The notes under the pieces were generated by a model. The model was not told the origin of the DNA. It did not search any database and was given only the letters and a program-made list of their open reading frames with translations. 64,000 nucleotides of DNA from CAVROT01 sp963722905 (GTDB taxonomy: Bacteria; Pseudomonadota; Alphaproteobacteria; Rhodobacterales; Rhodobacteraceae). Both the position numbers and the translations under genes were made by a program. The stretch is taken from positions 1 to 64,000 of the forward strand of contig CAVROT010000015.1 in the NCBI GenBank assembly GCA_963722905.1, written 5' to 3'. Of the stretch, positions 50,474 through 60,436 are shown piece by piece; position 1 is the stretch's first letter, and every line of letters begins with the position of its first letter.

Positions 50474-52480
50474 TCACTGTCCGTTGCGCGGCACGGTGCG
50501 GTCCCATTCGACGTGGTGGATCACCTCGTCCCCGTCGCGGCAGGTGACGGAGGCGCGGAAGCGGAACGCCTCGGCGGTGCAGGTCATCTCGGCCTCGCAC
50601 TCGATGGTGGCGCGCCAGTCGCCGCGCTCGAACCCGGCGCGCTGCGACAGGCTGGCGCGCGCCGAGAGGGGGTCGTCGGGGTGGATCGAATGCAGCCGCT
50701 CGGAGGTCGAGGACAGGACCGTCCCGGTGTCGTCCAGACGCGACGACCCCACGGGGCCGAAAACGCCCCCGTCGAAGAAGACGCGGTGGTGGACGAGCCC
50801 CGTCTCCAGATCCGTGGCAATGGTGCGGGCCATGGCGCCTTCGCTCACCTGCGTGGTGCGCGGCGGGGGCGCCTCCGCCGGCGGCGGCATCTCGCGCGGC
50901 GCGGGGGCGTCCGGCGTGGCGGCGCGGATCGGGACGGCGAGCCGCGAGCGACCGGGCGCGATGGCCAGGCCGAGGGGCTCGGGACCGGGCCAGAGGACCG
51001 GCCAGTAGGCGGTCGCCACGTGCAGGCAGAGGCGGTGCCCCTTCGGCACGCGGTAGGCGCAGCCGTGCAGCGGCACCGTGATCGACAGGGGCTCGCCCGG
51101 CGTGACGGGGCGCGGGTCGGTGTCGCTCTCCAGATGGGCGAGGTTGGCGTAGCCGCGCGAGATAAGGGTCTGCGCACCGTCCGGCGCCTCGTCGTAGAGG
51201 AGTGCTGCGACCAGCCCGCCCGGCGCATCGGTCCGCGCCTCCAGCGTCAGCTCGGGCTGGCCCAGGATGTCGGTCCCGCTCTCCATCGGTTCGGACAGGA
51301 ACAGCAGCGCGCCGCCCGCGTCGATCCGCCCGTCGACGGGCAGGTCGCCGGGCGTACCGAAGCCGCACATGTCCCCGCCTGCCATCCCGTAGGATTGCGG
51401 CGAGCGGACGTGCATCGCCTCGCCCTCCGCCGCATCGTCCCCCAGCGTGCCCGCGTTGAGCCACAGTTGGCGATCCGCCACGTTTGGGGAGGGCCACGCC
51501 GCCTCTTCGACCCAGCGGCCCGCGCGGTCCTCGTAGCGGCCATGGGGTGGATGGGCGTCGAGGATGAAGAACCTCAACGGCGGCTCTTCGGGCATGGGCC
51601 TGCCCTTCAGATGGTGGTCGAAGAAGCCGATCAGCTCGCCCAAGAAGTCGACCGTCGGCCCGGGGACGGCCTGGTGCGGGTAGAGATGCGCCCAGGGGCC
51701 CATCAGCAGCTTCACACGGTCCGCCATGTTCTCGGCGATGCGGAAGGGCGTATCGCGGAAGAGATCCGCCCAGCCACCGAAGAAGTAGATCGGCACTTGA
51801 ATCGCGTCGTAATCCTCGCAGATCGACCCGTGGCGCCAGTGGTCGTGCGTCTGGTGCTCGGCCCACATGGCGGGCCAGAACTCCATCGCCTCCAGCCGCT
51901 CCTTCCACATCGGCCGCCAGTTCTCATCGCCTACGATCTCGGGATCGGGGGGCAGGGCGTTGAGCTCCTGCATGACCGAGCCCCACCAGAAGTTGTCGCC
52001 CGCCAGCCGCCCGCCGTAGAAGTGGATGTCCTCGCGCCAGCGGTCGTCGCAGCCCATGACGGGCGCGATCGCCCTCAGCGCGGGCGGGCGCATCGCGGCG
52101 ATCTGGAACGAGTTGTAAGCGCCCCAGGACTTGCCGAACATCGCGACCTGCCCGTCGCACCAGTCCTGCGCGGCGATCCAGGCGATGACGTCGCAGCCAT
52201 CGTCCAGTTCTGCCTGCGCGTACTCGTCGCGCATCACGCCGTCGCTGTCGCCATGGCCGCGGCAATCGACGCGCAGGCAGGCGTAGCCAGCCGCGGCCAG
52301 CGCCGGATGCATGGACTCGTCGCGCATACGCGTGCGGTCCCGGCGGCGATAGGGGATGTATTCCAGGATCGCCGGCACCGGAGCGCCCCGCGCGCCCTCC
52401 GGCAACCAGAGGCGCGCGGCGAGGCGGGCGCCGTCGGGCATCTCGATCCAGATCGTCTCGTGGTCCTCGATGGCGGTCAT
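50474..52480 (-). CDS. CocE/NonD family acyl hydrolase (X-Pro dipeptidyl-peptidase-like)
   Basis: 668 residues. N-terminal alpha/beta hydrolase with RVDCRGHGDSDGVMRDEY, nucleophile elbow GKSWGAYNSFQ (Ser in GKSWG), VPIYFFGGWADLF and GPWAHLYPHQAVPG (late His). The C-terminal jelly-roll (X-Pro dipeptidyl-peptidase C-terminal domain) follows. ATG 52480 overlaps the upstream ATPase stop (52477). Such enzymes hydrolyse esters, amides or peptides; here coupled to import and an M20 dipeptidase. Confidence 0.85.
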   Translation of the reverse strand: MTAIEDHETIWIEMPDGARLAARLWLPEGARGAPVPAILEYIPYRRRDRTRMRDESMHPALAAAGYACLRVDCRGHGDSDGVMRDEYAQAELDDGCDVIAWIAAQDWCDGQVAMFGKSWGAYNSFQIAAMRPPALRAIAPVMGCDDRWREDIHFYGGRLAGDNFWWGSVMQELNALPPDPEIVGDENWRPMWKERLEAMEFWPAMWAEHQTHDHWRHGSICEDYDAIQVPIYFFGGWADLFRDTPFRIAENMADRVKLLMGPWAHLYPHQAVPGPTVDFLGELIGFFDHHLKGRPMPEEPPLRFFILDAHPPHGRYEDRAGRWVEEAAWPSPNVADRQLWLNAGTLGDDAAEGEAMHVRSPQSYGMAGGDMCGFGTPGDLPVDGRIDAGGALLFLSEPMESGTDILGQPELTLEARTDAPGGLVAALLYDEAPDGAQTLISRGYANLAHLESDTDPRPVTPGEPLSITVPLHGCAYRVPKGHRLCLHVATAYWPVLWPGPEPLGLAIAPGRSRLAVPIRAATPDAPAPREMPPPAEAPPPRTTQVSEGAMARTIATDLETGLVHHRVFFDGGVFGPVGSSRLDDTGTVLSSTSERLHSIHPDDPLSARASLSQRAGFERGDWRATIECEAEMTCTAEAFRFRASVTCRDGDEVIHHVEWDRTVPRNGQ

Positions 52481-53481
52481 GGCCGGTCCTTCGCGGTCGG
52501 TGGAGGCGTGGCGCCCGGATCGAGCGGGTAGTGGCAGCGCCAGGCGCGCACTCCTTCGCCGGTCATGGCAGGCATCTGCGTCCGGCAGCGGTCCCGCACC
52601 CAGGGGCAGCGGGTGTGGAACTCGCACCCCGGCGGGCGCGCGAAGAGCGAGGGAACCTCGGCCGGCAAGGTGATGCGCGTCGCCGCGCGGTCCGGGTCCG
52701 GCTCGGGGTTCGCCGACAAGAGTGCTGCGGTGTAGGGATGGCGGGGTGCTGCGAAGACCTCGCGCGCGGGGCCCGTCTCGACGAAGCGGCCGAGGTACAT
52801 GACCGCCATCCGGTCGGCGATGCGCCGCACGACGTGCAGGTTGTGCGTGATGACGAGCATCGACAGGCCCATCCGCGCGCGCAGGTCAGCCAGCAGGTTC
52901 AGGACCTCGCCCTGCACCGAGACGTCCAGGCCCGCCGTCGGCTCGTCCGCCAGCACCAGCCTGGGGTCGAGGGCGATGGCCCGCGCCACGCCGACCCGCC
53001 TGGCCTGCCCGCCGGAGAGCTGGTGCGGATAGCGCGCGGCGAAGGCGGCGGGCAGCCCGACGAGTCCGAGGAGACGATCCACCTCGGCTGCCAAGTCGCG
53101 CCCGTCCGCGCCATGGATGCGGAACGGCTCGGCCACCAGCGCGCCGACCGTGAGGCGCGGCGAGAGCGAGCCCACCGGATCCTGGAACATCATCGAGACT
53201 TCGCGCCGCAGCGCCTTCAGTTCGGCCCCGCGCACGCCCGCCACGTCGCGACCGGCGACCTCGATGCGACCGGCCGTGTGCGGGGTGAGCGCGCCGATGG
53301 CGCGGGCCAGCGTGGTCTTGCCCGACCCGCTCTCGCCCACCAGCGCGAAGGTTTCGCCCTCCCCCATCTCGAACGAGACGCCGGCGACGCCCAGGATGCT
53401 GGACGGGCGGCCGCGCAGGCGCCCGGCGAGGGTGCCGACGTCGAACGCCACCTCGACGTCCCGGACCTCGAGCAGGCTCAT
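52477..53481 (-). CDS. Oligopeptide-type ABC transporter ATPase (DppF/OppF-like)
   Basis: 334 residues. Walker A GESGSGKTT, signature LSGGQARR, Walker B LVLADEPTAGLD, and the family's C-terminal Cys motif CEFHTRCPWVRDRC. The Q-loop region is MFQDPVGSLSPR. Overlaps both neighbours by 4 bp. Pairs with the DppD-like ATPase upstream to drive the importer. Confidence 0.9.
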   Translation of the reverse strand: MSLLEVRDVEVAFDVGTLAGRLRGRPSSILGVAGVSFEMGEGETFALVGESGSGKTTLARAIGALTPHTAGRIEVAGRDVAGVRGAELKALRREVSMMFQDPVGSLSPRLTVGALVAEPFRIHGADGRDLAAEVDRLLGLVGLPAAFAARYPHQLSGGQARRVGVARAIALDPRLVLADEPTAGLDVSVQGEVLNLLADLRARMGLSMLVITHNLHVVRRIADRMAVMYLGRFVETGPAREVFAAPRHPYTAALLSANPEPDPDRAATRITLPAEVPSLFARPPGCEFHTRCPWVRDRCRTQMPAMTGEGVRAWRCHYPLDPGATPPPTAKDRP

Positions 53482-54452
53482 CCGCGGTCCCTCGGGGTGT
53501 CCGCCAGCCAGCAGCGGGCGTGGTGATCGCCCGTCACGGCGTGCAGCGGCGGCGCCTGCGTGCAGCGGTCGTGCGCCAGCGCGCAGCGGGGCGCGAAGAC
53601 GCAGCCGGGCGGGCGGGCGCGCAGGTCCGGCAGCTCGCCCGGGATGGTGGCCATCGGGCCGTCCTCGTCGCCCGCCAGCGCTGGATCGCAGTCGAGCAGG
53701 CGCGCGGTGTAGGGGTGGCGGGGATCGTGGAAGATAGCGCGCACCGGGCCGCGCTCGACCACCTCGCCGGCATACATGACCACGACCGCGTCGCAGAGCT
53801 CGGCGATCACGCCCAGATGGTGCGAGACAAACATGATGGCGACGCCCGTCTCGCGCTGCAGTTCCCGCAAGAGCTCGATGGTCGCCACCTCCAGCGTGGC
53901 GTCCAGCGCCGTGGTCGGCTCGTCGGCGATCAGCAGGTCCGGCTCCATCATCAGGGCCATGGCGATGGCGACGCGCTGCTTCATGCCGCCCGACAGCTCG
54001 TGCGGGAACTGGCTCAGCCGCGCGGCCGCGTCGGGGATGCGCACCGCCTCAAGCATCTCGCGGGCGCGGGCGCGCTTGGCGGCCGCGCCGCGGCCGCTGC
54101 GGTACTGCACGTCGACCATCTGCGCGCCGATGGAGCGCACGGGGTTGAGCGCGCCCATCGGATCCTGAAACACCGTGGATATGCGCGTGCCGCGGATCGC
54201 GCGCATCGCCTTGGGCCCCTGCGCCGTCAGCTCGGTCCCGTCGAAGTCGATGGACCCCTCGGTGACGGTTCCGTTGTCGGCCAGGAGGCCGAGGATCGCG
54301 TTGATGAGCGTGGACTTGCCGCAGCCGGATTCGCCCACGATGCCGGTGATGCCGCGCTCGGGGATGTCGAAGCTGACGCCCGTCAGGGCGCGCAGCGTGC
54401 CGCCCTCGGTGGCGAAGTCGACCGCGAGGTCCCGGACGGACAGGACGCTCAT
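53478..54452 (-). CDS. Oligopeptide-type ABC transporter ATPase (DppD/OppD-like)
   Basis: 324 residues from ATG 54452. Walker A GESGCGKST, Q-loop VFQDPMGALNPVR, signature LSGGMKQRV, Walker B LLIADEPTTALD, H-loop VSHHLG, and C-terminal Cys motif CVFAPRCALAHDRC. Four-base overlaps with the permease upstream and the second ATPase downstream. Confidence 0.9.
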   Translation of the reverse strand: MSVLSVRDLAVDFATEGGTLRALTGVSFDIPERGITGIVGESGCGKSTLINAILGLLADNGTVTEGSIDFDGTELTAQGPKAMRAIRGTRISTVFQDPMGALNPVRSIGAQMVDVQYRSGRGAAAKRARAREMLEAVRIPDAAARLSQFPHELSGGMKQRVAIAMALMMEPDLLIADEPTTALDATLEVATIELLRELQRETGVAIMFVSHHLGVIAELCDAVVVMYAGEVVERGPVRAIFHDPRHPYTARLLDCDPALAGDEDGPMATIPGELPDLRARPPGCVFAPRCALAHDRCTQAPPLHAVTGDHHARCWLADTPRDRG

Positions 54453-55336
54453 CGGCCCTTGAGCCTCGGGTCGAACACGTCGCGCAGGGTCTCGCCCAGG
54501 AAGGTGAACCCCAGCGTGGCGACGACGATGGGCGCGCCGCCCGCCACGACGATCCAGGGCGTTTCGCGGATGTTGGAGAACCCGTCGTTGAGGATCGCGC
54601 CCCAGGAGGGCGTCGGCGGGCGCACGCCGAGGCCGAGGAAGGACATGCCCGCCTCGATGGCGATGACGACGGGGATGTCCATGGAGGCCAGGATGACCAC
54701 CGGCCCGATCACGTTGGGCAGGACGTGCACGCGCAGGATCCGCGCCGTGGACGCCCCCATCGAGCGGGCCGCGTCGATATGCTCGGCCGAGCGCAGCGCC
54801 ATGGTCTGCGTGCGCACGATGCGCGCGTAGCCGGGCACGTTCACCAGGATGACGACGACGACGACGGCCGTGATCGAGGGGCCGAACAGCGTCACCAGCG
54901 CGAGCGCCAGCATCACCGTGGGAAAGCTCTTCACCGCGTCGAAGACCAGCACGAGCACCGCATCGAGCCAGCGCGGACCGTAGCCCGCGATCAGCCCCAG
55001 CACCGCGCCGGATACGACCGAGACGACCGTGGCCCCGACCGCGACCGTCAGCGCAATGCGCGCCCCGTGCAGGACGCGGGAGAAGAGGTCGCGGCCAAGA
55101 TGATCGGTCCCCATCAGATGCTCCCACGACGGCGCCTGAAAGCGGTCGCGCGGCGAGATGCGGGTCGGATCGGCCGAGGCGAGGACGTCCGCGAAGAGCG
55201 CCCCGAAGATCGCCGCGGCCACCAGCGCCAGTCCGAACGCGCCCAGCGGCTCGCGCAGCACCCGGCGCAATGCCATGGCGCGCGGCGCGCGGCGCGGGGG
55301 GTCAGAGGCCGCGGCGGACACGGGGATCCAGCGCAC
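54449..55336 (-). CDS. ABC transporter permease (DppC/OppC-like)
   Basis: 295 residues: N-terminal OppC helix (GAFGLALVAAAIFGALFADV), then HLMGTDHLGRDLFSRVLHGAR and five more helices. The ATPase-coupling EAA loop is EHIDAARSMGASTARILRVHVLPN (in parts). Overlaps the DppB-like gene by 35 bp. Confidence 0.9.
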   Translation of the reverse strand: MRWIPVSAAASDPPRRAPRAMALRRVLREPLGAFGLALVAAAIFGALFADVLASADPTRISPRDRFQAPSWEHLMGTDHLGRDLFSRVLHGARIALTVAVGATVVSVVSGAVLGLIAGYGPRWLDAVLVLVFDAVKSFPTVMLALALVTLFGPSITAVVVVVILVNVPGYARIVRTQTMALRSAEHIDAARSMGASTARILRVHVLPNVIGPVVILASMDIPVVIAIEAGMSFLGLGVRPPTPSWGAILNDGFSNIRETPWIVVAGGAPIVVATLGFTFLGETLRDVFDPRLKGR

Positions 55337-56246
55337 CGATGGCGAGGTCGGCGGCGATGTTGGCCAGGACGAAGAACACGGTCGTCACGAGGACGGCGCC
55401 GGTCACGAGGGGATAGTTGCGGGTCAGGATCGCGTCGTAGACGAGCTTGCCGATGCCGGGCCGCGCGAAAACGATCTCGGCGAAGACGGCCGAGGAGATC
55501 ATCTGGCCGACCCCGATCCCCAGCAGCGTGATCGTCGGCAGGATCGCGAGCGGCAGCGCGTAGCGGTAGACGATGCGCCCCTCGGTCAGTCCGAAGGCCC
55601 GCGCGGTGCGGACGTGGCTCGATTCCAGCACCTCGAGCATCGAGGCACGCACCAGCCGCGCGATGTAGCCGACCCAGCCGAACCCCACGGCGAGCGACGG
55701 CAGGATCAGGTGCACGAGCTGATCGCCGAGGTCCCCGGGCGCGCCCGCGCCGATCGCCGGCAGCCAGCGCAGCGAGACCGAGAAGATCAAGAGCGCGTAG
55801 ATCGCCACCACGAACGACGGCACGGCGATGACCGCGACCGAGATCACGCCGACGATCCGGTCCGCCCAGGAGCCACGGCGCACCGCCGCGAGGCACCCCA
55901 GCGGGATTCCAAGCGCCACCGACCAGACGATCCCGCCCGCGATCAGCGCCAGTGTGAACGGCAGCTGCTCCAGCACCACCGTCAGGACGGGGCGGTTCGA
56001 CAAGACCTCCGTGCCCAGATTGCCGGTCCAGGCGCCTGAGTAGAAGTTCCAGAACTGCGCCCAGATCGGCTGGTCGAGGCCCATGCGCGCACGCAACGCC
56101 TCGATCATCTCCGGCGTGGCGCGGGGGCCGAGCGCGACCGAGGCCGGATCTCCCGGCACGACGTAGATCATCGCGAACAGGGCCGCCATGGCGAGGCTGA
56201 CGATGACCACGCCGAGGGCCAGCCGGCGCAGCGCGTAGATCAGCAC
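55302..56246 (-). CDS. ABC transporter permease (DppB/OppB-like)
   Basis: 314 residues with six helices. Starts MLIYALRRLALGVVIVSLAM; typical YVVPGDPASVALGPRATPEM and RMGLDQPIWAQFWNFYSGA in the first loop; EAA loop SHVRTARAFGLTEGRIVYRY with ALPLAILPTI. Lies 16 bp after the substrate-binding protein gene. Confidence 0.9.
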   Translation of the reverse strand: MLIYALRRLALGVVIVSLAMAALFAMIYVVPGDPASVALGPRATPEMIEALRARMGLDQPIWAQFWNFYSGAWTGNLGTEVLSNRPVLTVVLEQLPFTLALIAGGIVWSVALGIPLGCLAAVRRGSWADRIVGVISVAVIAVPSFVVAIYALLIFSVSLRWLPAIGAGAPGDLGDQLVHLILPSLAVGFGWVGYIARLVRASMLEVLESSHVRTARAFGLTEGRIVYRYALPLAILPTITLLGIGVGQMISSAVFAEIVFARPGIGKLVYDAILTRNYPLVTGAVLVTTVFFVLANIAADLAIGALDPRVRRGL

Positions 56247-56262
56247 CCGCCGGCCCTCCTCC

Positions 56263-57834
56263 TCACGAGGTCGGCCGGAACTCTGCCAGGATCGGCCCCC
56301 CGTCGGGCTTGAGCGCGGGCTCGATGCCGGGACCGTGCAGGACGCCCACGACCTCGTGGGTGAGGAAGACGTAGGAGCCGCTCTCGTCCATCAGGTCCTG
56401 CATCCGCTCGATCGTCGCGGCACGCGCCTCGGGGTCGATCTCGACCAGCGACGCGTCGTAGAGGTCGCCGTACTCGGGATTGTCCCACCGCTCCCAGTTC
56501 CACTTGCCGATCTGGTCGGGCGTGAACCAAGCCACCGGGAAGGACGGGTCGGGGAAGGACGAGAACCGCTGCAAGAAGAGCTGCATGTCGTCGTAGTAGT
56601 CGCCCTCCTCCGAGCCAAGGGTCCAGAACGTGCCGCTGTCGTTCTGCTTGATCTCCACCTGGATGCCGACGTCGGCGAGGTTGGCCTGGATCACCTGTGC
56701 CGCCGTCAGCCGGTCGGACTGGTTGAGGATGTCGAGCGTGATCGAGAGGTCCGAGACGCCCGCCTCGGCCAGAAGCTCGCGCGCGCGGTCCGGGTCGTAG
56801 TCGTAGGTGACCCCGTCGCGATGCCCCGGCAGCCCCGGCGCGACGACCCCGGTCGACACCTCGGCGGCGCCGAAATAGGCGGCGTCGACCACCGCCTCGC
56901 GGTCGATCGCGTGCTGCACGGCGCGCCGCACCATCGGGTCGTCGAAGGGTGCCACGTCCTGGTTCATGCCCATCCAGACGAAGGCCAGCGACGGCTTCTC
57001 GATGACCGTCGCGCCCTGGGGCGGATCCTCCTTCAGCCGCGGGAGCGACGAGACGGCGGTCCAGGTGTGGTCGAGATCGCCGGATTCGAAGCCGCGCTCG
57101 GCCGTGCTGGGGTCCTCGATGGGGATGATGTGGATCTCCTCGAAGCCGCCCGGCTCTCCGGGCCAGTCGGGATTGCGCGTCAGCACCGTGCGCTGCTTGG
57201 GCACCCAGTCGGTCAGCAGGTAGGGGCCCGACATGCCCAGCGGCGGGATGCCCAGCCGGCCCTCAGAATCTGCCACGGCCTGCCGCGACAGGATGCACGA
57301 GCGGCCGGTGGGCAGGGTCGAGGTGAAGAGCGGCGCGAACGCCTCGGTCAGACGGATCACGCCGGTGCGCTCGCCGGTAACCTCAACCCGGTCGAGCGCC
57401 GCCCACTCGGTGGCGTAGGCGCTCTCGACCTTCGGGTCGACGAACCGCTCGATGGAAAACTTGACGTCCTCGGCCGTCACCGGGCCGTAGCCGTCGGTGA
57501 ACTGCAGCCCCTCCATCAGCTCGAACTCGACCTCGGTGTCCGATACCTGCTCCACGCGGGAGGCCGCGACGGGCTTCCACCCCCATTCGTCGCCGGCGAC
57601 CGGGCCGACGAGCGGGGCGAAGATCGCCATCATCACGTCCTCCTCAGGGATGGCGAGGAGATAGGCAGGATCGACGGTCTGGAGGTCGGAATAGGACCGG
57701 ATGCGCAGGACTCGGCCGTCCTGGGCCAGGGCGTAGCGCGGCATCGCGGCGCCCAGGACCCCGGCCGCGGCGCCGGTGGCCAGGACCTGACGGCGCGACG
57801 GCCTCCAGCCTTTCGTATGTGCGATCTCGGTCAT
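56263..57834 (-). CDS. ABC transporter substrate-binding protein (family 5), Tat-exported
   Basis: 523 residues. The signal contains a twin-arginine motif (SRRQVLATGAAAG) and an Ala-x-Ala end (PRYALAQ), so it is exported folded. SBP_bac_5 features: SDLQTVDPAYLLAIPEEDVM (in part), GLQFTDGYGPVTAEDVKFSI, VRRAVQHAIDREAVVDAAYF. ATG 57834 is preferred because gaggga lies about 7 bp before it; 57840 and 57861 are in-frame alternatives. First gene of the importer operon, divergent from the demethylation genes. Confidence 0.9.
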   Translation of the reverse strand: MTEIAHTKGWRPSRRQVLATGAAAGVLGAAMPRYALAQDGRVLRIRSYSDLQTVDPAYLLAIPEEDVMMAIFAPLVGPVAGDEWGWKPVAASRVEQVSDTEVEFELMEGLQFTDGYGPVTAEDVKFSIERFVDPKVESAYATEWAALDRVEVTGERTGVIRLTEAFAPLFTSTLPTGRSCILSRQAVADSEGRLGIPPLGMSGPYLLTDWVPKQRTVLTRNPDWPGEPGGFEEIHIIPIEDPSTAERGFESGDLDHTWTAVSSLPRLKEDPPQGATVIEKPSLAFVWMGMNQDVAPFDDPMVRRAVQHAIDREAVVDAAYFGAAEVSTGVVAPGLPGHRDGVTYDYDPDRARELLAEAGVSDLSITLDILNQSDRLTAAQVIQANLADVGIQVEIKQNDSGTFWTLGSEEGDYYDDMQLFLQRFSSFPDPSFPVAWFTPDQIGKWNWERWDNPEYGDLYDASLVEIDPEARAATIERMQDLMDESGSYVFLTHEVVGVLHGPGIEPALKPDGGPILAEFRPTS

Positions 57835-57982
57835 CTCCATCTCCCTCGGACCTAACGTCATTGGGAGAAGTTAACACCACTCCGGGCACATCTGTCCAGT
57901 CCTCGGTGACGGGACGGCGGACGTCGCCCGCGGGCTATGGACAACCGTGTCCAGACACCGCTAGCTTGGCCGCAGCGGAGGA
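57835..57982. promoter_or_regulatory. Divergent promoter region of the catabolic cluster
   Basis: 148 bp between the importer operon and the dehydrogenase operon. It must hold both promoters; the block 57865-57900 (gagaagttaacaccactccg) is locally AT-rich. The TetR encoded at 62871 is a candidate regulator, but no clear palindrome could be fixed. Confidence 0.4.
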
Positions 57983-60436
57983 ATGGCGATGCAGCATTAC
58001 CGGGTGATCGTGATCGGCGGCGGCGTGGTGGGGGCGAGCGTCCTCTACCACCTGGCGCGCAAGGGCTGGACGGACGTCGCGCTGATCGAGCGCAGCGTGC
58101 TGACCGCGGGCAGCTCTTGGCACGCCGCGGGCGGCTTCCACGCGCTCAACGCCGACCCGAACATCGCGCAGCTCCAGTCCTACACCATCGACCTGCTGTC
58201 GGAGGTCGAGCGAGAGTCGGGCCAGTCCGTCGGGATGCACATGACCGGCGGGCTGACGCTGGCGGGCACGCCCGACCGCTGGGAATGGCTGCAATCGGCC
58301 TACCGCACCTTCCAGTCCATCGGCATCGACGACGTGCGCCTCGTCACCCCCGAGGAGGCGGCCGAGCTCTGCCCGATCATGTCGCCCCACGGGATCCTCG
58401 GCGGCATGTGGGCCGACCGCGAGGGCTACATCGACACCACGGGCACGGTGCACGCCTATGCCGGCGCGGCACGAAAGCGCGGGGCCACGATAATAGAGCA
58501 CAACCGCGTCCTCGCCCTCCACCGCCGGGCGGACGGCTGGCGCGTCGAGACCGAGCAGGGCGAGTACACCTGCGAGCACGTCGTCAACGCCGCGGGCCTC
58601 TGGGCCAAGCAGGTGGGCCGAATGGCCGGGATCGAGCTGCCGGTGAGCCCGCTCAACCACCACTACCTCATCTCCGACACGATCCCCGAGATCGCGGCGC
58701 GCGACAGCGAGCTGCCGCTCGTCGTGGACCTCGAGGGGTTCACCTACATGCGCCAGGACCAGCAGGGGTTGCTGCTTGGCGTATACGAGATCGACCATCA
58801 GCACTGGATGCAGGACGGCGCCCCCTGGGAATACGGGTTCGAGCTCCAGCAGGAGGACCCCGACCGGATCGAGCGCGAGCTGACCCTGGGATTCGAGCGC
58901 TACCCGGCCCTCCAGGAGGTCGGCGTCAAGACCTGGGTCAACGGCGCCTTCACCTTCTCGCCCGACGGCAACCCGCTGGTCGGGCCGGTGCGCGGCGTGC
59001 CCGGCTACTGGTGCGCCTGCGCGGTGATGGCGGGGTTTTTACAGGGCGGCGGGGTGGGCAAGTCGCTGGCCGAGTGGATCATCCACGGCGAGCCCGAGGC
59101 GGACGTGTTCGGCATGGACGTGGCCCGCTACGGCGAGTTCGCCGAAAACCGCCGCTACATCCGCGAGACGACGGGCCAGTTCTACACCCGCCGTTTCGTG
59201 ATGACCTATCCCAACGAACAGCTCCCGGCGGGCCGGCCGGCCAAGGTGACGCCCGCCCACGACGCGATGACGGCCGCGGGCGCGCGGTGGGGCGCGACCT
59301 ACGGGCTCGAGGTGCCGCTCTATTTCGCGCCCTCGCCCGAGTTCGAGGAGGCGCCAACGCTGCGCCGCTCCAACGCCCACGAGGTGGTGGGCGAGGAGTG
59401 CCGCACGGTGCGCGGCGCCTGCGGGCTCCTCGACATCTCCGCATTCTCCCGCTTCGAGGTGACGGGGCCGCGGGCGGCGCAATGGCTGGACCGCATGATG
59501 GCGTCCAAGCTGCCCGCGCCGGGCCGCGCGCGGCTGGCGCCGATGCTGGCGCCGGACGGGCGGCTCAAGGGGGATCTGACGCTCTTCAACTGGGGCGAGA
59601 CTCCGGGCGCTGACGGCGCGGCGCCGGGCGGGGACCGCTACTGGATCACCGGCTCCTACTACTTGCGCGCGTGGCATATGCGCTGGTTCATGGACCACAT
59701 GGAGGAGGGCGTGCACCTCGCCGACCTCTCGGACCGGGTGGTGGGGTTCTCGCTCTCGGGGCCCCGGTCGCGCGAGGTGCTGGAGCGGGTGACGGAGCAC
59801 GGCGTGACCCTGCCCTTCATGGGCTGCGGGCAGATGGATGTCGGCCTTGCCCGCGCGCATGTCGGCCGGCTCTCGGTCTCGGGCGAGCTTGGGTATGAGA
59901 TTCACGTCGACGCGATGCAGCACGTCCCCCAGCGCCGCGCGCTGCTCAAAGCGGGCGCGGATCTCGGCCTGCGCGAGGTCGGGTTCAACGCGCTCCTGTC
60001 GCTGCGCCTGGAAAAGAGCTTCGGTATCTGGTCGGCCGAGTTCACCCAGGGCTACACCGCCGCCGAGACGGGCATGGACCGCTGGATCGACTGGTCCAAG
60101 GAGTTCACCGGCCGCGCGGCCGCCCATGGCGCGAACCCCTCGCGCCGGATCGTCACGCTCGAGGTCGACGCGGACGACGCCGACGCGAGCGGGTTCGAGC
60201 CGATCTGGCAGGACGGCAAGCGCGTGGGCTTCGTGACCTCCGGCGGCTACGGGCACACGCTCGGGCGCAGCCTCGCCATGGGGATGGTCTCGGCGGAGGC
60301 GGCGGAGGTCGGCGCGGCGCTCACGATGCACGTGGTCGGGCGGGAGCGGGGCGCGCGCATCGTGCCCCCCTCGCCCTACGACCCCGAAGGCCGGGCGATG
60401 CGCGCGGACGCACCCTCGTCCGCGACGCACCCATGA
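57983..60436 (+). CDS. Sarcosine/dimethylglycine dehydrogenase-like flavoprotein (FAD + GcvT domains)
   Basis: 817 residues, preceded by cggagg. The DAO-type FAD domain starts with VIVIGGGVVGASVLYHLA; the SSWHAAGG motif (residues ~44-51) contains the His that holds FAD in this family. The C-terminal half is a GcvT/aminomethyltransferase module (RTVRGACGLLDISAFSRFEV, LSVSGELGYEIHV, FGIWSAEFTQGYTAAETGMD in parts), which passes formaldehyde to tetrahydrofolate. Oxidatively demethylates an N-methylated amine. Overlaps the MttB-like gene by 4 bp. Confidence 0.85.
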   Translation: MAMQHYRVIVIGGGVVGASVLYHLARKGWTDVALIERSVLTAGSSWHAAGGFHALNADPNIAQLQSYTIDLLSEVERESGQSVGMHMTGGLTLAGTPDRWEWLQSAYRTFQSIGIDDVRLVTPEEAAELCPIMSPHGILGGMWADREGYIDTTGTVHAYAGAARKRGATIIEHNRVLALHRRADGWRVETEQGEYTCEHVVNAAGLWAKQVGRMAGIELPVSPLNHHYLISDTIPEIAARDSELPLVVDLEGFTYMRQDQQGLLLGVYEIDHQHWMQDGAPWEYGFELQQEDPDRIERELTLGFERYPALQEVGVKTWVNGAFTFSPDGNPLVGPVRGVPGYWCACAVMAGFLQGGGVGKSLAEWIIHGEPEADVFGMDVARYGEFAENRRYIRETTGQFYTRRFVMTYPNEQLPAGRPAKVTPAHDAMTAAGARWGATYGLEVPLYFAPSPEFEEAPTLRRSNAHEVVGEECRTVRGACGLLDISAFSRFEVTGPRAAQWLDRMMASKLPAPGRARLAPMLAPDGRLKGDLTLFNWGETPGADGAAPGGDRYWITGSYYLRAWHMRWFMDHMEEGVHLADLSDRVVGFSLSGPRSREVLERVTEHGVTLPFMGCGQMDVGLARAHVGRLSVSGELGYEIHVDAMQHVPQRRALLKAGADLGLREVGFNALLSLRLEKSFGIWSAEFTQGYTAAETGMDRWIDWSKEFTGRAAAHGANPSRRIVTLEVDADDADASGFEPIWQDGKRVGFVTSGGYGHTLGRSLAMGMVSAEAAEVGAALTMHVVGRERGARIVPPSPYDPEGRAMRADAPSSATHP